Shown here: one piece after another, positions 11,353-22,100 of the stretch
How positions within the stretch are numbered: the first letter of the stretch is position 1
Layout: each line of letters begins with the position of its first letter
NCBI GenBank assembly: GCA_030407085.1
Contig: CM059582.1
Span: 139,424,501 to 139,488,500, forward strand
DNA from: Trichopria drosophilae
Lineage: Eukaryota; Arthropoda; Insecta; Hymenoptera; Diapriidae
Reading direction: 5' to 3'
Length of the DNA: 64,000 nt
Translations under genes and position numbers: made by a program
The notes under the pieces: generated by a model
Told to the model about the DNA's origin: nothing
Databases searched by the model: none
What the model saw: only the letters and a program-made list of their open reading frames with translations

Positions 11353-11939
11353 CCCAAGGTGATTACAAAGACTTCCGAAAATTACACTCTTATGGTTTAC
11401 AAAATACGAATAAAAAAAATGCTCACTTTTTCTTTCCCTACACTGTTTTTTATATCTGAAAAGGGTGCGACAAAGTACCTGGCTCAGTTACGATTAGAAT
11501 TAAATCAGTAGGCTGGATATGGTCGATTTTTGCAAAAATTAAAACAATTAAAATAAGATCAGTAGGTCGAGTATTTATAATAGGTAATCATGTGTAAATA
11601 AAATTTAAAAAAAAAATTTCCTAACGGAGATTCGAACTTCAAAATTTTAATTTACCAGTCCAACGCTGTAACCACTCAACCAAAGTACAATTGTTTTTTC
11701 AAGTAACGGGTAAACCGTTAATAAAGTTTTCCTAGAATGTAATTTATTGTATATACTTATACCTATCAAAAAGGAAAGGAACGCCATATATTCGTTATTT
11801 CATTTGCTGCTGTTAATATATTTATACAGAAAAAAGTGTAAGAAAATGAAAACTAAGATTTTTTTTTATATTTGGTTTGTAATTAATTTGTAAACCGTAA
11901 GAGTGTAATTTTCGCAAGCCTTTGTAATCACCTTGGTGA
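11353..11939. repeat. Foldback with central tRNA-like segment
   Basis: The left arm 11353-11460 (AAGGTGATTACAAAGACTTC ...) is inverted at 11822-11939. A further outer pair, 11131-11225 with 12226-12318, shares the axis roughly. The centre carries the tRNA-like segment 11617-11692. Arm identity is lower than in the 4-kb foldback, so it is older. Confidence 0.65.
11605..11692 (-). other. tRNA-like segment ending in T-run
   Basis: On the minus strand TGGTTGAGTGG fits the A box and AAGTTCGAATCTC the B box. The putative anticodon loop CTGGTAA would give GGT (Thr-like). It ends TTAGGAAATTTTTTTTTT, a Pol III-type terminator. The acceptor stem does not pair convincingly, so it is not annotated as a functional tRNA. 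Confidence 0.5.
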
Positions 11940-12029
11940 ACGCACATAAATACATATTATTACTAATAATATTCTCTTCAATTATATTATATTGTGCATA
12001 AAGCTTTTCTTTCAATCGGCTTTGGCGTG

Positions 12030-12775
12030 CATATAATAGGATATTTATATTCATCAATAATAATGAATCGAATAAATAATAGACATGGAAACCAACAATA
12101 TTATTTTCGCCCTAAAATTGAATATCTCACTTTTTGCTTTAATCGTAAAAAAATAAAATAATTAAGATACATCCAGTAGATAAAATTAAAAAAAAAAATC
12201 ACTATGTAAAATACATTAAAAAAATCCTCAAAATACAATATAATAGAAATAAAAAATATTAAATGTATTTATTGTTGCACAATATAATTCTACTTTAGAT
12301 CATTATTTCTTAATTATTCATTAATTACTGTAAAGTATTAAATTTTTAATTAATAAATTATCACATTAATAAGTACTTACTAGTCAGAAACACGTCAAAA
12401 TATTTTTTCGACCATTTCTAATTTAAAAAATAAAAAACAGGAATAAAATTAAAAGTACTATAATGTTTAAATAGTTTTTAACAAACTATGTGATTACAAA
12501 AATTAAAAAAAATTTCCGACTTCGATGATCGAACTCACGTCGTCCGGAATGTGAAGTAAACTCGCTACCACCTGAGCCACCGCGACTTTGGACTGATTAA
12601 ACATACCTATTATATAAGAATAACAATTTTATCTACTGGACGATTTTAATTATTTTATTTTTTAACGATTAAAGCAAACAGTGAGATATTCAGTTTTAGA
12701 GCGAAAATAATATTGTTGGTTTCCATTTCTATTATTTATTCGATTCATTATTATTAATGAGAATAAATATCCTAT
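12030..12775. repeat. Foldback with tRNA-like segment in its centre
   Basis: 12030-12195 (ATAATAGGATATTTATATTC ...) is mirrored at 12610-12775. The unpaired centre includes the right arm of the neighbouring foldback (12226-12318) and the tRNA-like segment 12513-12589. This interleaving cannot result from simple nesting and implies rearrangement. Confidence 0.65.
12505..12589 (-). other. tRNA-like segment ending in T-run
   Basis: On the minus strand TGGCTCAGGTGG is a good A box and GAGTTCGATCATC a near B box, with 40 bp between. It ends GTCGGAAATTTTTTTT. It resembles the heads of tRNA-derived SINEs but has no body or A-tail. It is the third such segment inside a foldback in this window. Confidence 0.5.
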
Positions 12776-12954
12776 TATATGTATATATTTCATGAAAATA
12801 CTTTACACCTATATTTCCATTTGAATAGCAGAAAAGTGAATTAAAGAGTATGGCATTTTTACTATTTGGATAATTATTACGAATTGAAAAAAATAATAGA
12901 AATAAAAACAGACAATATTATTTTCAAAAGTGTCAAATATAACGACGATACATA

Positions 12955-13325
12955 ACACTATTTTTTTAATAATTATATATTCTTTATAAAGCATTATTTA
13001 AAATTATTAATACTATTATTTTTATTTATCAAACTTACGTAATTTTCAATATTGCATATTCAATGTTTTATTTGTTGAAAGTGTTATTAATGTAATAATA
13101 TATTAATTTATTACTCATTAAACAAAATTTTGTAAATTAATATCGTTTAATGCATTTCAATCAAGAAATTATCTGTATAAAATTGCAACTCAATCTCTCA
13201 ACAAATAAAACATTGTATATGCAATATTGAAAATTACGTACGTTTAATAAATACAAATAATGAGTACTTAGTTGTAATAATAATTTTATGTAATGATATA
13301 TAAAAAATATAAATTATTATACAAT
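12955..13325. repeat. AT-rich foldback
   Basis: The arms are about 12960-13082 and 13196-13320. The clearest pairing is TTACGTAATTTTCAATATTG with its complement near 13240. The ~110-bp centre is unpaired. Non-coding. Confidence 0.6.
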
Positions 13326-13450
13326 TATTGAAATAATGTTGAAAGACCCGGCGATTTATTTCAAATAAAGAGGCATCGTATCGGCCTCAAATTTTAATTG
13401 CAATGGTTGTAAAAAATATAATGAAATTAATAACATTGTCTGCATGCATT

Positions 13451-13855
13451 AGCGCGGGGCCCCGTGTTCGATTCCTTTTCGGCTCTCCGTTGCCGAGTTT
13501 CGAATCCCACCTCGCTCTGCCCCGCGGTCCCCTCATGCTCCCATCGTACTGATAGTGTTATGTTTAATTTCCATCAAACTCTGTCCTATGCTTTCCCGTG
13601 GTGAAAATATATTTCTCTCCTTTTTCCTCATTTAGTTACCGCTGGGATTCCCTCGGGGCGCCACTTTACGGAGTTTTCAAAATCGGCACGCTGAATTCAG
13701 CCAACTGAGCGATCTCCCCTATAATCTCTGATGATACAAAGCAGAGAGGTGGGCGTCAGGTGGAGAAGCGACAGGCCATTGGGAAAGCAAAACGTGCCCA
13801 GTACCTCAAGGACATGGGAGAGTTCTTCCGGAGCACCTGGCGTCCACCTCGCTAA
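13451..13855 (+). pseudogene. GC-richer patch ending in a short coding-like tail
   Basis: Base composition changes sharply from the AT-rich flanks. From about 13737 to 13855 one frame is open and ends TAA, with a basic C-terminus that includes KRQAIGKAKRAQYLKDMGEF and ends RSTWRPPR. I do not recognise the family. Upstream there are two tRNA B-box-like motifs (GTGTTCGATTCC and AGTTTCGAATCCC) without matching A boxes. It may be the 3' remnant of an element gene carried inside the TTAA element. Confidence 0.3.
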
Positions 13856-13870
13856 GGGTGGTGGTGCTGT

Positions 13871-14496
13871 ACACCCTTGTTTATTTATATATTAGCTTAT
13901 GTATATGGTTATAATTTGTTATTTGAAAAAAATAAAATAAAAGGAAACAAAATATTAAAACAATAAATAAAACTTTCATTTTTGTTGCTGCGTACAATTT
14001 ATTTATACATATCCCAGATGCGTTTCCTGTCATTGCTGTGGTTGTCGTCGATGCTGTGGTTGCTGCAGATGCAAAAATAAATACACTGAAAACTAAATAA
14101 CATAAAAAAAATATATATTTACAATCATTATTGCGTAGAAAAAGTATTTACATAAAAATAAAAATATGGAAAATCTGGAAAATAAAAAAATAAATAAATA
14201 TATATATTTACTTATTGAAATAATACTTCCAAAATAATTACACTTTCTATAATATTTACAAAAAAATATATTTTACAAATTTTACAATACTGCATAAAAT
14301 ATTTACAATAATATCTAAATTATTTACAAAAATATATATAAAATACGAAATACACGTACATAGTTTTACGCATTATTTTATTCAATAATTCTTATATCGT
14401 TACAAGTTTTTATTTTACATTTTATTATAATTCTGCTAAATTGCAGCACGTTCTTCTCCATCCTTTCATTTCGCCCAGGCTGGAAAAATTCTAAGT
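13871..14496. other. AT-rich interior of the TTAA element
   Basis: Nothing recognisable apart from short TGCTGTGGTTG repeats at about 14030-14070. Confidence 0.4.
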
Positions 14497-15349
14497 CACC
14501 GAATGAGTGATTTTGGAGAAGTTCGTGAAAATACTGTGAAAATACAAAAAAATTCTAAGTTCCGTGACAGGTTTCATAACCAACTACTGAATACCAAACT
14601 TTTCATAGTATTTTCACGAACTTCCCAACATCCGAATTTCTCCAAAATCACTCATTCCGTGGCGAATATAATAAGAAATATTTCTGTAAACAAAAATTAT
14701 CCGAAAAGCATCTTAAAAGTCTTAAAGATCGGCGCAAAATTTTCTCGCCTTTTCCTCGCCTCTGACGTCACAGGCGGCAGGCGCCTCGGCACGCTCGAGG
14801 CCCCTTAATGTCAAGTTATTTTGTCGGATGTAAATTAATAAAATAATAAATAGAATGTTCGCGTTAATTTTTTGGACGGCATTAAAAAAGCAATCCGTTA
14901 TTAATACGGCAAACTTACCCTCTGGTATAACGAAGCGGTCGGAAGTACCAATTACCCAAGGGAGGAAAAATACAATGGAAAAATTGATGAGTTGACAGGT
15001 AAGCATTTCAAAGTATTTTTTATTCATTTTAGCACACCAATATACCATTATTTTATTAATATAATCATTTTTTTAAATAATTACTTTTTTAATTAATTAT
15101 TTTTTTAATTATTATATTTTAATTTAAATTATGGTTAGAAAATTTATATGTTGATATTAATGGGGATATCAGAAATGACTTTCGCAAAAAGAGACAGCGA
15201 AAGCAAAATATAGATTAAAATATGGAAAAGGACATATCATCGATAGATAATGTAAAACTAGATGGACTAGGTAATATATAACGAATGAAATATTGTAATA
15301 TATAAAAATAATATAATTAACATATTTGATTGCATATTGTTATAAACTA

Positions 15350-15702
15350 TACAGGGTAATTCTCCATTGAATGACTTCCGGTTAACAATAGATTCTGTGA
15401 TAAATTCTAAGAACATTTTTCCTTTGAAAAAAATTTGTGCAATGTATAGTTTTCAAATTATTTAGCATTAAAGTCAGCCAATAGGAACAGGAGTTGCTTG
15501 ATTGTCACGTACAATTACATTGTCAGCGAACATCGAAATCGTCGCGACAATCAATCAACTCCTGTTCCTATTAGCTGACTTTAATGCTAAATAATCTGAA
15601 AACTATACATCGCACAAATTTTTTTCAAAGGAAAAATATTCTTAGAACTTATCACAGAATCTACTGTTAACCGGAAGTTATTCAATGGAGAATCACCCTG
15701 TA
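15350..15702. mobile_element. 353-bp palindromic MITE at the exon 3 splice acceptor
   Basis: TACAGGGTAATTCTCCATTG at 15350 is mirrored at the right end. The arms pair through almost their whole length with a centre near 15525 (CAATAGGAACAGGAGTTG and its complement). TA is duplicated outside (15348-15349 and 15703-15704). The right-hand TA followed by G recreates the TAG used as the acceptor of BEN-gene exon 3. Confidence 0.93.
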
Positions 15703-16310
15703 TAGTAAAGGAGAAAATATCAACGACAGTAACCACTGCAAACTCTGATAATCACAAAAACGATGAAGGTATGATTTACAGTTTTTTTATTAACGTTTTC
15801 TTTATTTAATTAGGCAAGTATTATTCGTGAACTTATTGTTAATAATGTTAAAACGTACTTTTATTTTTATTTTATATGGTATTTCGTAGTTCCAGAACAT
15901 ATAACTCGGGATATGGTTGACAAGGCATTACGAATTATTAAAAGAGCGAAGGAAAATCCGGAAAATTTCAATCTTCCACCATCTGTGGTAGAAAATTCGA
16001 CGTTGTCGACGTCAATAAAAAGGCAGGATGAGGTATAAAAAATATTAGGCAAAACATTAGTGAAATTTTAAATTTTATATTTTGAGTCTTTCACATTATT
16101 AATAGTAATATAAAGTAGCTTATTTATTATTAACTCATTTTATTTATTAATTATTAATTTATTATTTATTATGTCGTGATTTATATACACTTGAGAGGTT
16201 AGATTTTCAATCTATAAACATGTTCTTTTTTATTCATTACTTTGATACTTGTATTTACTATATTTAGAAATAAAGTAACAAGTAACTACAGATGTTACAA
16301 ATTAGGACAA

Positions 16311-17766
16311 TGAAACGATTCGGAGTCAAATAGGATAAAATCTTTCAAGAATCGTCCAAACATAAAATAAAAGTTGTCAATTATAGTCAAGCATTATAAA
16401 TAAATATTATAAAATTATAGATTGGAATCGTAAGGTGCTGAAATAAAATACACGTCATAATTATCTTTAGTCATTGTTCAGTTAAAATATATTTATCCTT
16501 TGAATCTTATAAATTATAATTGAACTCGTCATTAAAAACAATCACACACATACCCAACATACTCGAAGTCTACTCGCATATAAATAAATAAGAGTCAATA
16601 AATTAAAATGTATTATCGAGTCGTTGGTACGTCTGTGGAGTCATTACATATAAAAACTGTAATTTCGTCAACGACGGAATAAGTTACGCGGGTGAATAAA
16701 TTAGACATTTAACGCGGACACACATTCAATGCACACACTGATACATACATGCATACATTAATAAACTAAAATACATATATATATATATTGGCGGAGTTAC
16801 ATAATATTAATTTCTATACACATTCATTTTTACTTTTAATATACGAACGGAAGAGAAAGAGGCTTACGTACATTTAGTTCTTCTTTTCTTCAGCGTCGTT
16901 CCTCTTCTTTGGTTCGGATTGTCCTCCATCCATCTGGTGATTGTAGATTTGGCTGCTGTCACCTTGTGAATTTTTGAGAATGTCGCACTCCCTCGCGACT
17001 ACGAGGGAGAGGACCAGCAGCCACTTTTGTCCTTGACGGACGGAGTGCCGTCGCCAGATCCTGGTGATTTGTCAAAAGTTATATCCTCGCCGCCTCCATT
17101 GTATTTTTGATGCTGGCTGTAGAATTGTGTGGGCCCACTTTTTATCTGGAGCAGCCAGGTTCTCCAGAATTGAGGCAGCGAGTCGTCCCCAGGAGTCCGT
17201 GTAGAAGAGTCCAGTGGTAGAGAGTGTCCAAATTGCAAGAGAGAGATTGAGGGATACTTACCAGGTCTTATAATACCTCGGTAAATATCCCTATGTCCAT
17301 TCGTGTCGCCGAGTTCCTTTTTTCCTGAGAATCGGGACGGGAACTGTCAAACATTTGAATCTAATTTGCTTAATTTGAGTTTGACAGCCGCCCCTCATTT
17401 GAATTTGGAGCGCCTGCGCCCCATTGCGGCGACACATGCGCTCCGAGTTTGGAACTCGGCCCGTTTGTTGCCCACTTTTGAGGCTGCGCGGCCAGGGCGC
17501 CGTTGCACCTCTTCTGCGCAGGTAGAGGCGCACCAGCGCCAGCGCCTTGTCATTGCGCGCGCATGTCCCTTGATGCGCGCTCGGATCCCACGTGGGCTTG
17601 GGATCCAAAATGGCCGACCGGCCGGGAAAAGCGCGCATCTCGCCCTTTGTATTTTCTTGATTACTCGCGTCGATATAAATTGTAATGGCCCTCTTTCTCT
17701 CCGCCGCTCTTTCTCTCCGCCGCTCTTTCTCTTCCGCACGGTCGAGTTAAACGGCTCGTTACAACA
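16311..17766 (-). mobile_element. Solo LTR of a Ty3/gypsy-type element in the last BEN-gene intron
   Basis: The segment starts TG (TGAAACGATTCGGAGTC) and ends CA, and is flanked by ACAA on both sides (16307-16310 and after 17766). Its first ~980 bp match the LTR at 50873-51620 plus 54039-54220 in the same orientation, including the CATACTCGAAGTC block and the TACTTACCAGGTCTTATAAT block near 17250. In the other copy this LTR adjoins a primer-binding site and gag on the minus strand, so the LTR reads on the minus strand. The remaining 17290-17766 is GC-rich with CTCTTTCTCTCCGCCG repeats and would be U3. No internal coding region is present. Open frames on both strands at 17291-17773 are compositional. 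Confidence 0.75.
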
Positions 17767-18412
17767 ACAATAAACAAATTGTGCTTTCTATATTTTAGAA
17801 TCATAACATTCTTGAATACCATTAATTACTGCTGTTTTAATACATTTATATTATTACATATTCATTAACAAAATATCTGAATATATCAATTTTTCATTAA
17901 TTTTTTTTTCAATTGTTGTACTATATAAAAAATATAAAGTCCATAACAAACTAAAGAGAAGATCAAATATGACTTCAATAAAAAGTTTAGAAAACGATTT
18001 GAAAAATTCCTTTTAATTTTCGAAGATTTCGATTTTTATTTTATTTCCAATAGAGAATTATTTTTCGCAAATATAATATTTTCTTACGGAAACTTTTTAT
18101 GAATATATTTTTGTTCTCTTGGAAATTGTGAATAATCAGAATTTCAGTATCAGAGATCCCAATGTTGAAAAAAGTTTCAGCAATATAAAATGCACACTTT
18201 ACATCCAATTCATTTCTCATTGAAATTTTGTTATATTTTAAATAAATAATTATTGTAGCTCATTTATTTCGAAAGTATCTTCTGTATATTTTCTTAATAT
18301 TATTTCCAAAAAGAAAAAGACTTATATATATATATATATATATATACTTATATATTATTTCATGATATTGGTTTCTTATTATTAATATAGATACTATTAG
18401 TCTTATTCTCAG
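17767..18412 (+). other. AT-rich intron sequence
   Basis: Remainder of the last BEN-gene intron. It contains a TA dinucleotide run at about 18322-18350 and nothing else I recognise. Confidence 0.45.
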
Positions 18413-18586
18413 ATCGAGTTGCAACCTGGTTCCGGTGTATGCATACTCAAGAATGAAGAAACGTTTTTAAAAATCTTTAAACATCGACCAAGGGAATTAG
18501 TTAGACGATTGCTAAAATTACTGATAGGAGAAAATTCATTAAAAGAAATGTGCGCGCTAGGAAGATGCAGTAAAATATTGTATTAA
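18413..18586 (+). CDS. BEN-domain exon
   Basis: Opens after TTATTCTCAG with ATC GAG TTG and runs 57 codons to TAA. It carries the Gly-Ser-Gly-Val start and the helix RELVRRLLKLLIGE expected of a BEN domain, then SLKEMCALGR. This is only the first half of a typical ~90-residue domain, so either the domain is truncated or another exon follows the GT at about 18569. BEN domains bind DNA or partner proteins in the nucleus. Confidence 0.65.
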   Translation: MELQPGSGVCILKNEETFLKIFKHRPRELVRRLLKLLIGENSLKEMCALGRCSKILY

Positions 18587-18886
18587 CTTGTTTATACATT
18601 TTCTTAATATTTTAACGTAATAAATCGAATATTCTATTTTACAATTAGCAAAAATTCCATGAAAAAGTAATTTTCAAAACTTAATGGAGATAACAATGTA
18701 GAACATTTAATATTTAAAAATCTACAAATATTCTAAGAACAAGTTTATGGAATTTATTAAAACCAAATGTGTTACAGTTTTTGATTATATTAAATATTAT
18801 AGTAGTTTGCTCTGCGAACCGAAAGTTAGAAAATACTGACTCTAAAACGTTTATTGGCTAACCAATAGTCTATTTCTACTTATTCG

Positions 18887-20252
18887 TTGGTTGATTTCCA
18901 CCAAGTCATAATTAATTGTGTGTGTGGAACTTTGCACTCTCAAAGTAAAGGCGATAAACTGCCAACCCGAATCAATCGTCCAGATTCGAAAAGTCCACCA
19001 CGTTCTGTTGACGAGAAAAAGGAGCCATCAGAGGAAGATTCAACTCAGCGGAACCAAATAATCTCTGCATGCACGTCATTAATCTCACCTCCTCCTTCAA
19101 GTAGAGAAGTTCGATCGAGTCACTGTAAAGATTCACCCGCACTCAGCCATATCTCTAATACATCTTCACAGAAATCCATCAAATAAACAACAAACAATAA
19201 TATCCGAACTTTTAATAATTTACCTTAATCTCCTTCAACTATCATATCTGAACAACCACGTAATAAAAACTACATGACCGATGGCTCTTCAGCATCGTCA
19301 CTTTTATCTAAGTTTTCATTTAAAAAATCACTAATACGTAGACAAAGAAAGTCACGGTCGCGCTCATTGTCACCAAAAAATGTTGTTACGAAAATACGAA
19401 AATGTCGCACTACATCTTCAAAAAACTTAACTAATAGAAATCGTGGATTCAGTCATTCTCCATCATCGATATCTAACTATACGTCTCGCAAATTCTTTTC
19501 GAATAACTCATCGCCGACAATCGAAGCAAAATTCCGACGGTCTCGATCACCTATCACTTACAAAGAAAAAATATCAACAATTAAATGTTATAAAACTAAT
19601 CGTTCCTGTTCGCGTTCATGTACACCCCTGCCTAATAATTCAGGCAAAGTGTCCACTAAATCAATACTTGATACGGAAATATCTGCACATGAGGACATAC
19701 GTTCTCGGTCTCCCGCACTACTTCTTAAAATATTTATTTACCAGAAACAGTAACGTTAAGCATCCCTCCATATCATCACAAAGTAGTCATACCTCACGTA
19801 TATCATCTTTGCGTTCATTGTTACCCATAGATTTGGTGGAACAAAAACAAAAAAGAGGTCGCAATAAAACAATATCTACACGAGAATATGAACGCACCTC
19901 ATCTCCAATTATAAATTATTCTCCCGCCTCTTCTTTAATCAGGCCCTCACAAACACAAGGCCGTAGACAATCTCGTATAAATTCCTCTTCATCCTCATCG
20001 CGAGTGTTCAAAAAATCATTATCTAATCAACAAAAATTCAGAGAGAAAGGGAAACCATCTCAATCACCTATTACTCATTCCACCGACTTACCAGACTTGA
20101 AAAAGATGAAAATTTATCATTCTCCTCTAAATTCTTTTCCAACTAAATGTTCAAAAATTCAAAAAGACATTTTCAGCAACAAACACAGTCATAGTTCTAA
20201 TAACCAATCACGATCACCTGATACTGCATGTAAATTACAAAAGACTTATTAG
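18887..20252 (+). pseudogene. Decayed Ty3/gypsy gag region with Ser/Arg-rich segment
   Basis: Three overlapping open stretches (18887-19186, 19274-19753, 19443-20252) in different frames encode Ser/Arg-rich, basic sequence with repeated RSRSP-type motifs (RKSRSRSLSPK, RRSRSPITYK, IRSRSPALLL). A zinc-knuckle region follows at 20674, then protease and reverse-transcriptase segments in the same direction, so I read this as the N-terminal part of a gag. RS-type repeats are unusual for gag. Capture of, or chance convergence on, an SR-protein-like domain is possible. The frame changes show it is dead. Confidence 0.5.
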
Positions 20253-20673
20253 CATATTCAGTGAATGATAATACATCCACTGTTAAACTGCCAACGTCTT
20301 GAACTTGGCCGTAAATGAACGACCATAGGTTAAACATATTTTCCCGGGAAAGTAGGGTTTTCGAGGTATTTAACGTTTATTGAAACAGAAATATATTGAT
20401 TATCATGAAGGATTTGGAACGGCAGCATTATCGGAGAACTTACTGAATAAAAATTGAGGTAGTTACTTTTTATTGTTCTTTAAAACCTAATTCACTGCTA
20501 CTTTCATGTTGTAATTTTCTTATTATTTTAGCATTCCGGCAAAAACTAACTCCACCTCCTTCAAATCGGGATGCAGTGCAAAAATAAATGGCCCAACTAC
20601 CATTTTCTTCCATTCCGCCTCTAATATGTATAGTGGTAAAATCCCATCTCAACCCCTAAAATAAATAATGTGA

Positions 20674-21205
20674 GATGTTTCAATTGTAACAGAATAGGAC
20701 ATATCTGTAGAGAATCCCCAGACTGCTCGGATATTTTTGTTTTATTTGCGGATATCCGGGAAAATCATCACTAAGTTGCCCAGCATGTGCTCTTAACGTG
20801 CGGGAAACGCGTAGCCGGGGAGGGGGGGGGGCAAAATCCTGTCTCCTCGTAAAAATTTGTTTCAGAAATCCAATATAATGAGATTTAATAATTTAGGTTG
20901 TATACATTCCCCTCATTAGATCCCCGTTACTACGTTTGATTAGAATTAAATGGAACCCCCTTAAAAGCTGTAAAATCAGCTTAGCTCCATTTTTACGACC
21001 GATTGAAGAAGATGTAAGAATTGCGCGGAGTTGTATCCTTAGAAATTAAAATTAGATAATGAAGTTCAATAGTTAGATGTGAGATTTTATAATATACCCC
21101 TTAATTATGCATGTGTTTTAGGAATAGATTTTTTAAGATTATTTGGAATTAAGATAGATTATGAAAGAGGAATATGGAATGGTAAAAACGGCCCTTTTCT
21201 CGTAA
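20674..21205 (+). pseudogene. Gypsy zinc-knuckle and protease remnant
   Basis: CFNCNRIGHICRESPDC is a near-CCHC nucleic-acid-binding knuckle. A second one (CFICGYPGKSSLSC) lies one frame away. Downstream, near 21110-21180, the frame reads ACVLGIDFLRLFGIKIDY, the C-terminal hairpin region of a retropepsin. The active-site DSG/DTG part is not visible between them, and a G-run at 20820 marks damage. It lies between the gag and RT parts of the same element. Confidence 0.6.
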
Positions 21206-21224
21206 ATTCGGCAGAAATATTTGT

Positions 21225-22100
21225 ATGATCCCCGACCAACCTATTTATGATAGTGCCGGTTTCATAAAACCATCACTGTATGCAGAGAGACGATTCAATG
21301 AGTTACGAACCCGATTAATTCCTGCATCTAATTCCCCAGTCCTCACTAAAACCCACGTAGCCCAGCATACTATCAACGTACAACATCACCCCCCTATTCG
21401 ACAAAAACCCCGTGGTTCATCCTCTTTTATGTTGAGAATTGCCCAAACGGAAGCTAGCAAAATGTTGCGTGAGGATGTAATTGAGAGATCCATGAGCCCG
21501 TGGATAAGTATCCGTGTAATTGAACCAAATGCCGACGGTAAACAAAAATTTTGTATAGACTATAGAGATGTAAATAAAGTAATTTTGAAAGATGCGTACA
21601 TCATCCCGAATATGGAACGTATTTTATCAGTTATGCGTCGTGCCGTTGTGTTTCCAAATGAGATTTGAGTCAAGCATATTTCCAGCTCCCAGTAGAACAC
21701 AGTAGCCACCCAATCGCTGCCTTCGCCGTCCCAGGAAGAGGCATGTTTCAATTTAAGAGAATGCCTTTTGGATTAACAATGCCCCTTTCAAACGGCTAAG
21801 GGATAGGCTAATTGATTCAGTTCAGGAATCCATGTCTTTGCCTACCTAGACGATGCAATAATTGCCACAGAATCGGAAGTAGAACATTTTAGGTATTTAG
21901 AGATTGCTTTGAAATCTCTAGTTGAAGCTGGATTACATATAAATCAACAAAAGAATGAGTTCTTCTGTTCCGTGGTTAAATATTTGGGTTACGTCATAGG
22001 CAAGAACAGGTTAAAAGCGGATCAAGATAAAATAGCCCCTATTTTGGAATACCCCTGTCCTACTGCTCTAAAATAATTACACCGATTATTTTCGTTGGTT
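21225..22100 (+). pseudogene. Gypsy reverse transcriptase remnant
   Basis: The N-terminal palm region is readable in 21225-21668 (HHPPIRQKPRG, then SPWISIRVIEPNADGKQKFC, then IDYRDVNKVILKDAY), followed after a one-base shift by LSQAYFQLPV and FKRMPFGLT. The catalytic block reads VFAYLDDAIIAT, so the YxDD aspartates survive. EFFCSVVKYLGYVIG marks the thumb start. Frame shifts at about 21662 and 21790 and a stop near 22075 break the chain. The family is Ty3/gypsy. Confidence 0.8.

Larger units (their letters stand above)
10819..14808. mobile_element. TTAA-flanked composite element with ~310-bp inverted termini
   Basis: TTAA at 10819-10822 and 14805-14808 flanks a 3.98-kb segment whose ends (GGGGCCTCGAGCGTGCCGAG ...) are inverted copies for about 310 bp (10823-11130 and 14497-14804). 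The TTAA duplication is characteristic of piggyBac-type transposases, although the terminal bases are not the canonical CCC. Each terminus contains its own palindrome built on GAATGAGTGATTTTGGAGAA. The interior holds three other foldbacks, two tRNA-like segments and a GC-rich patch. The open frames at 10819-11193 and 14503-14808 are only the two copies of the terminus. No transposase is identifiable. Confidence 0.7.
14905..18586 (+). pseudogene. BEN-domain gene, five-exon model, possibly N-terminally disabled
   Basis: Five open segments with splice-like ends join in consistent phase: 14905-14998, 15139-15270, 15706-15768, 15890-16032 and 18413-18586. The first three junctions are phase 1 and the last is phase 0. 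Every acceptor ends AG and every donor starts GT. The last exon encodes QPGSGVCILKNEETFLKIF, then LVRRLLKLLIGE, a pattern I recognise as the first half of a BEN domain (a DNA- and protein-binding domain of chromatin regulators). Exon 2 is basic (RKKRQRKQ). A TAA at 14902 bounds exon 1 and another TAA at 15216 lies in frame in exon 2, so a full-length product would be broken. ATG at 15222 gives an uninterrupted 142-codon frame into the BEN exon. The last exon may not be final, because GCA/GTAAAA near 18568 could be a donor. A MITE sits at the exon 3 acceptor and a solo LTR in the last intron. Confidence 0.6.

Noticed and set aside
13451..13550. tRNA or SINE head suggested by GTTCGATTCC and TTTCGAATCCC
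   Set aside because: No A box at the correct distance upstream of either motif.
17291..17773. Overlapping frames of 114-156 codons on both strands
   Set aside because: They lie in the GC-rich U3-like part of an LTR; open frames on both strands are compositional.
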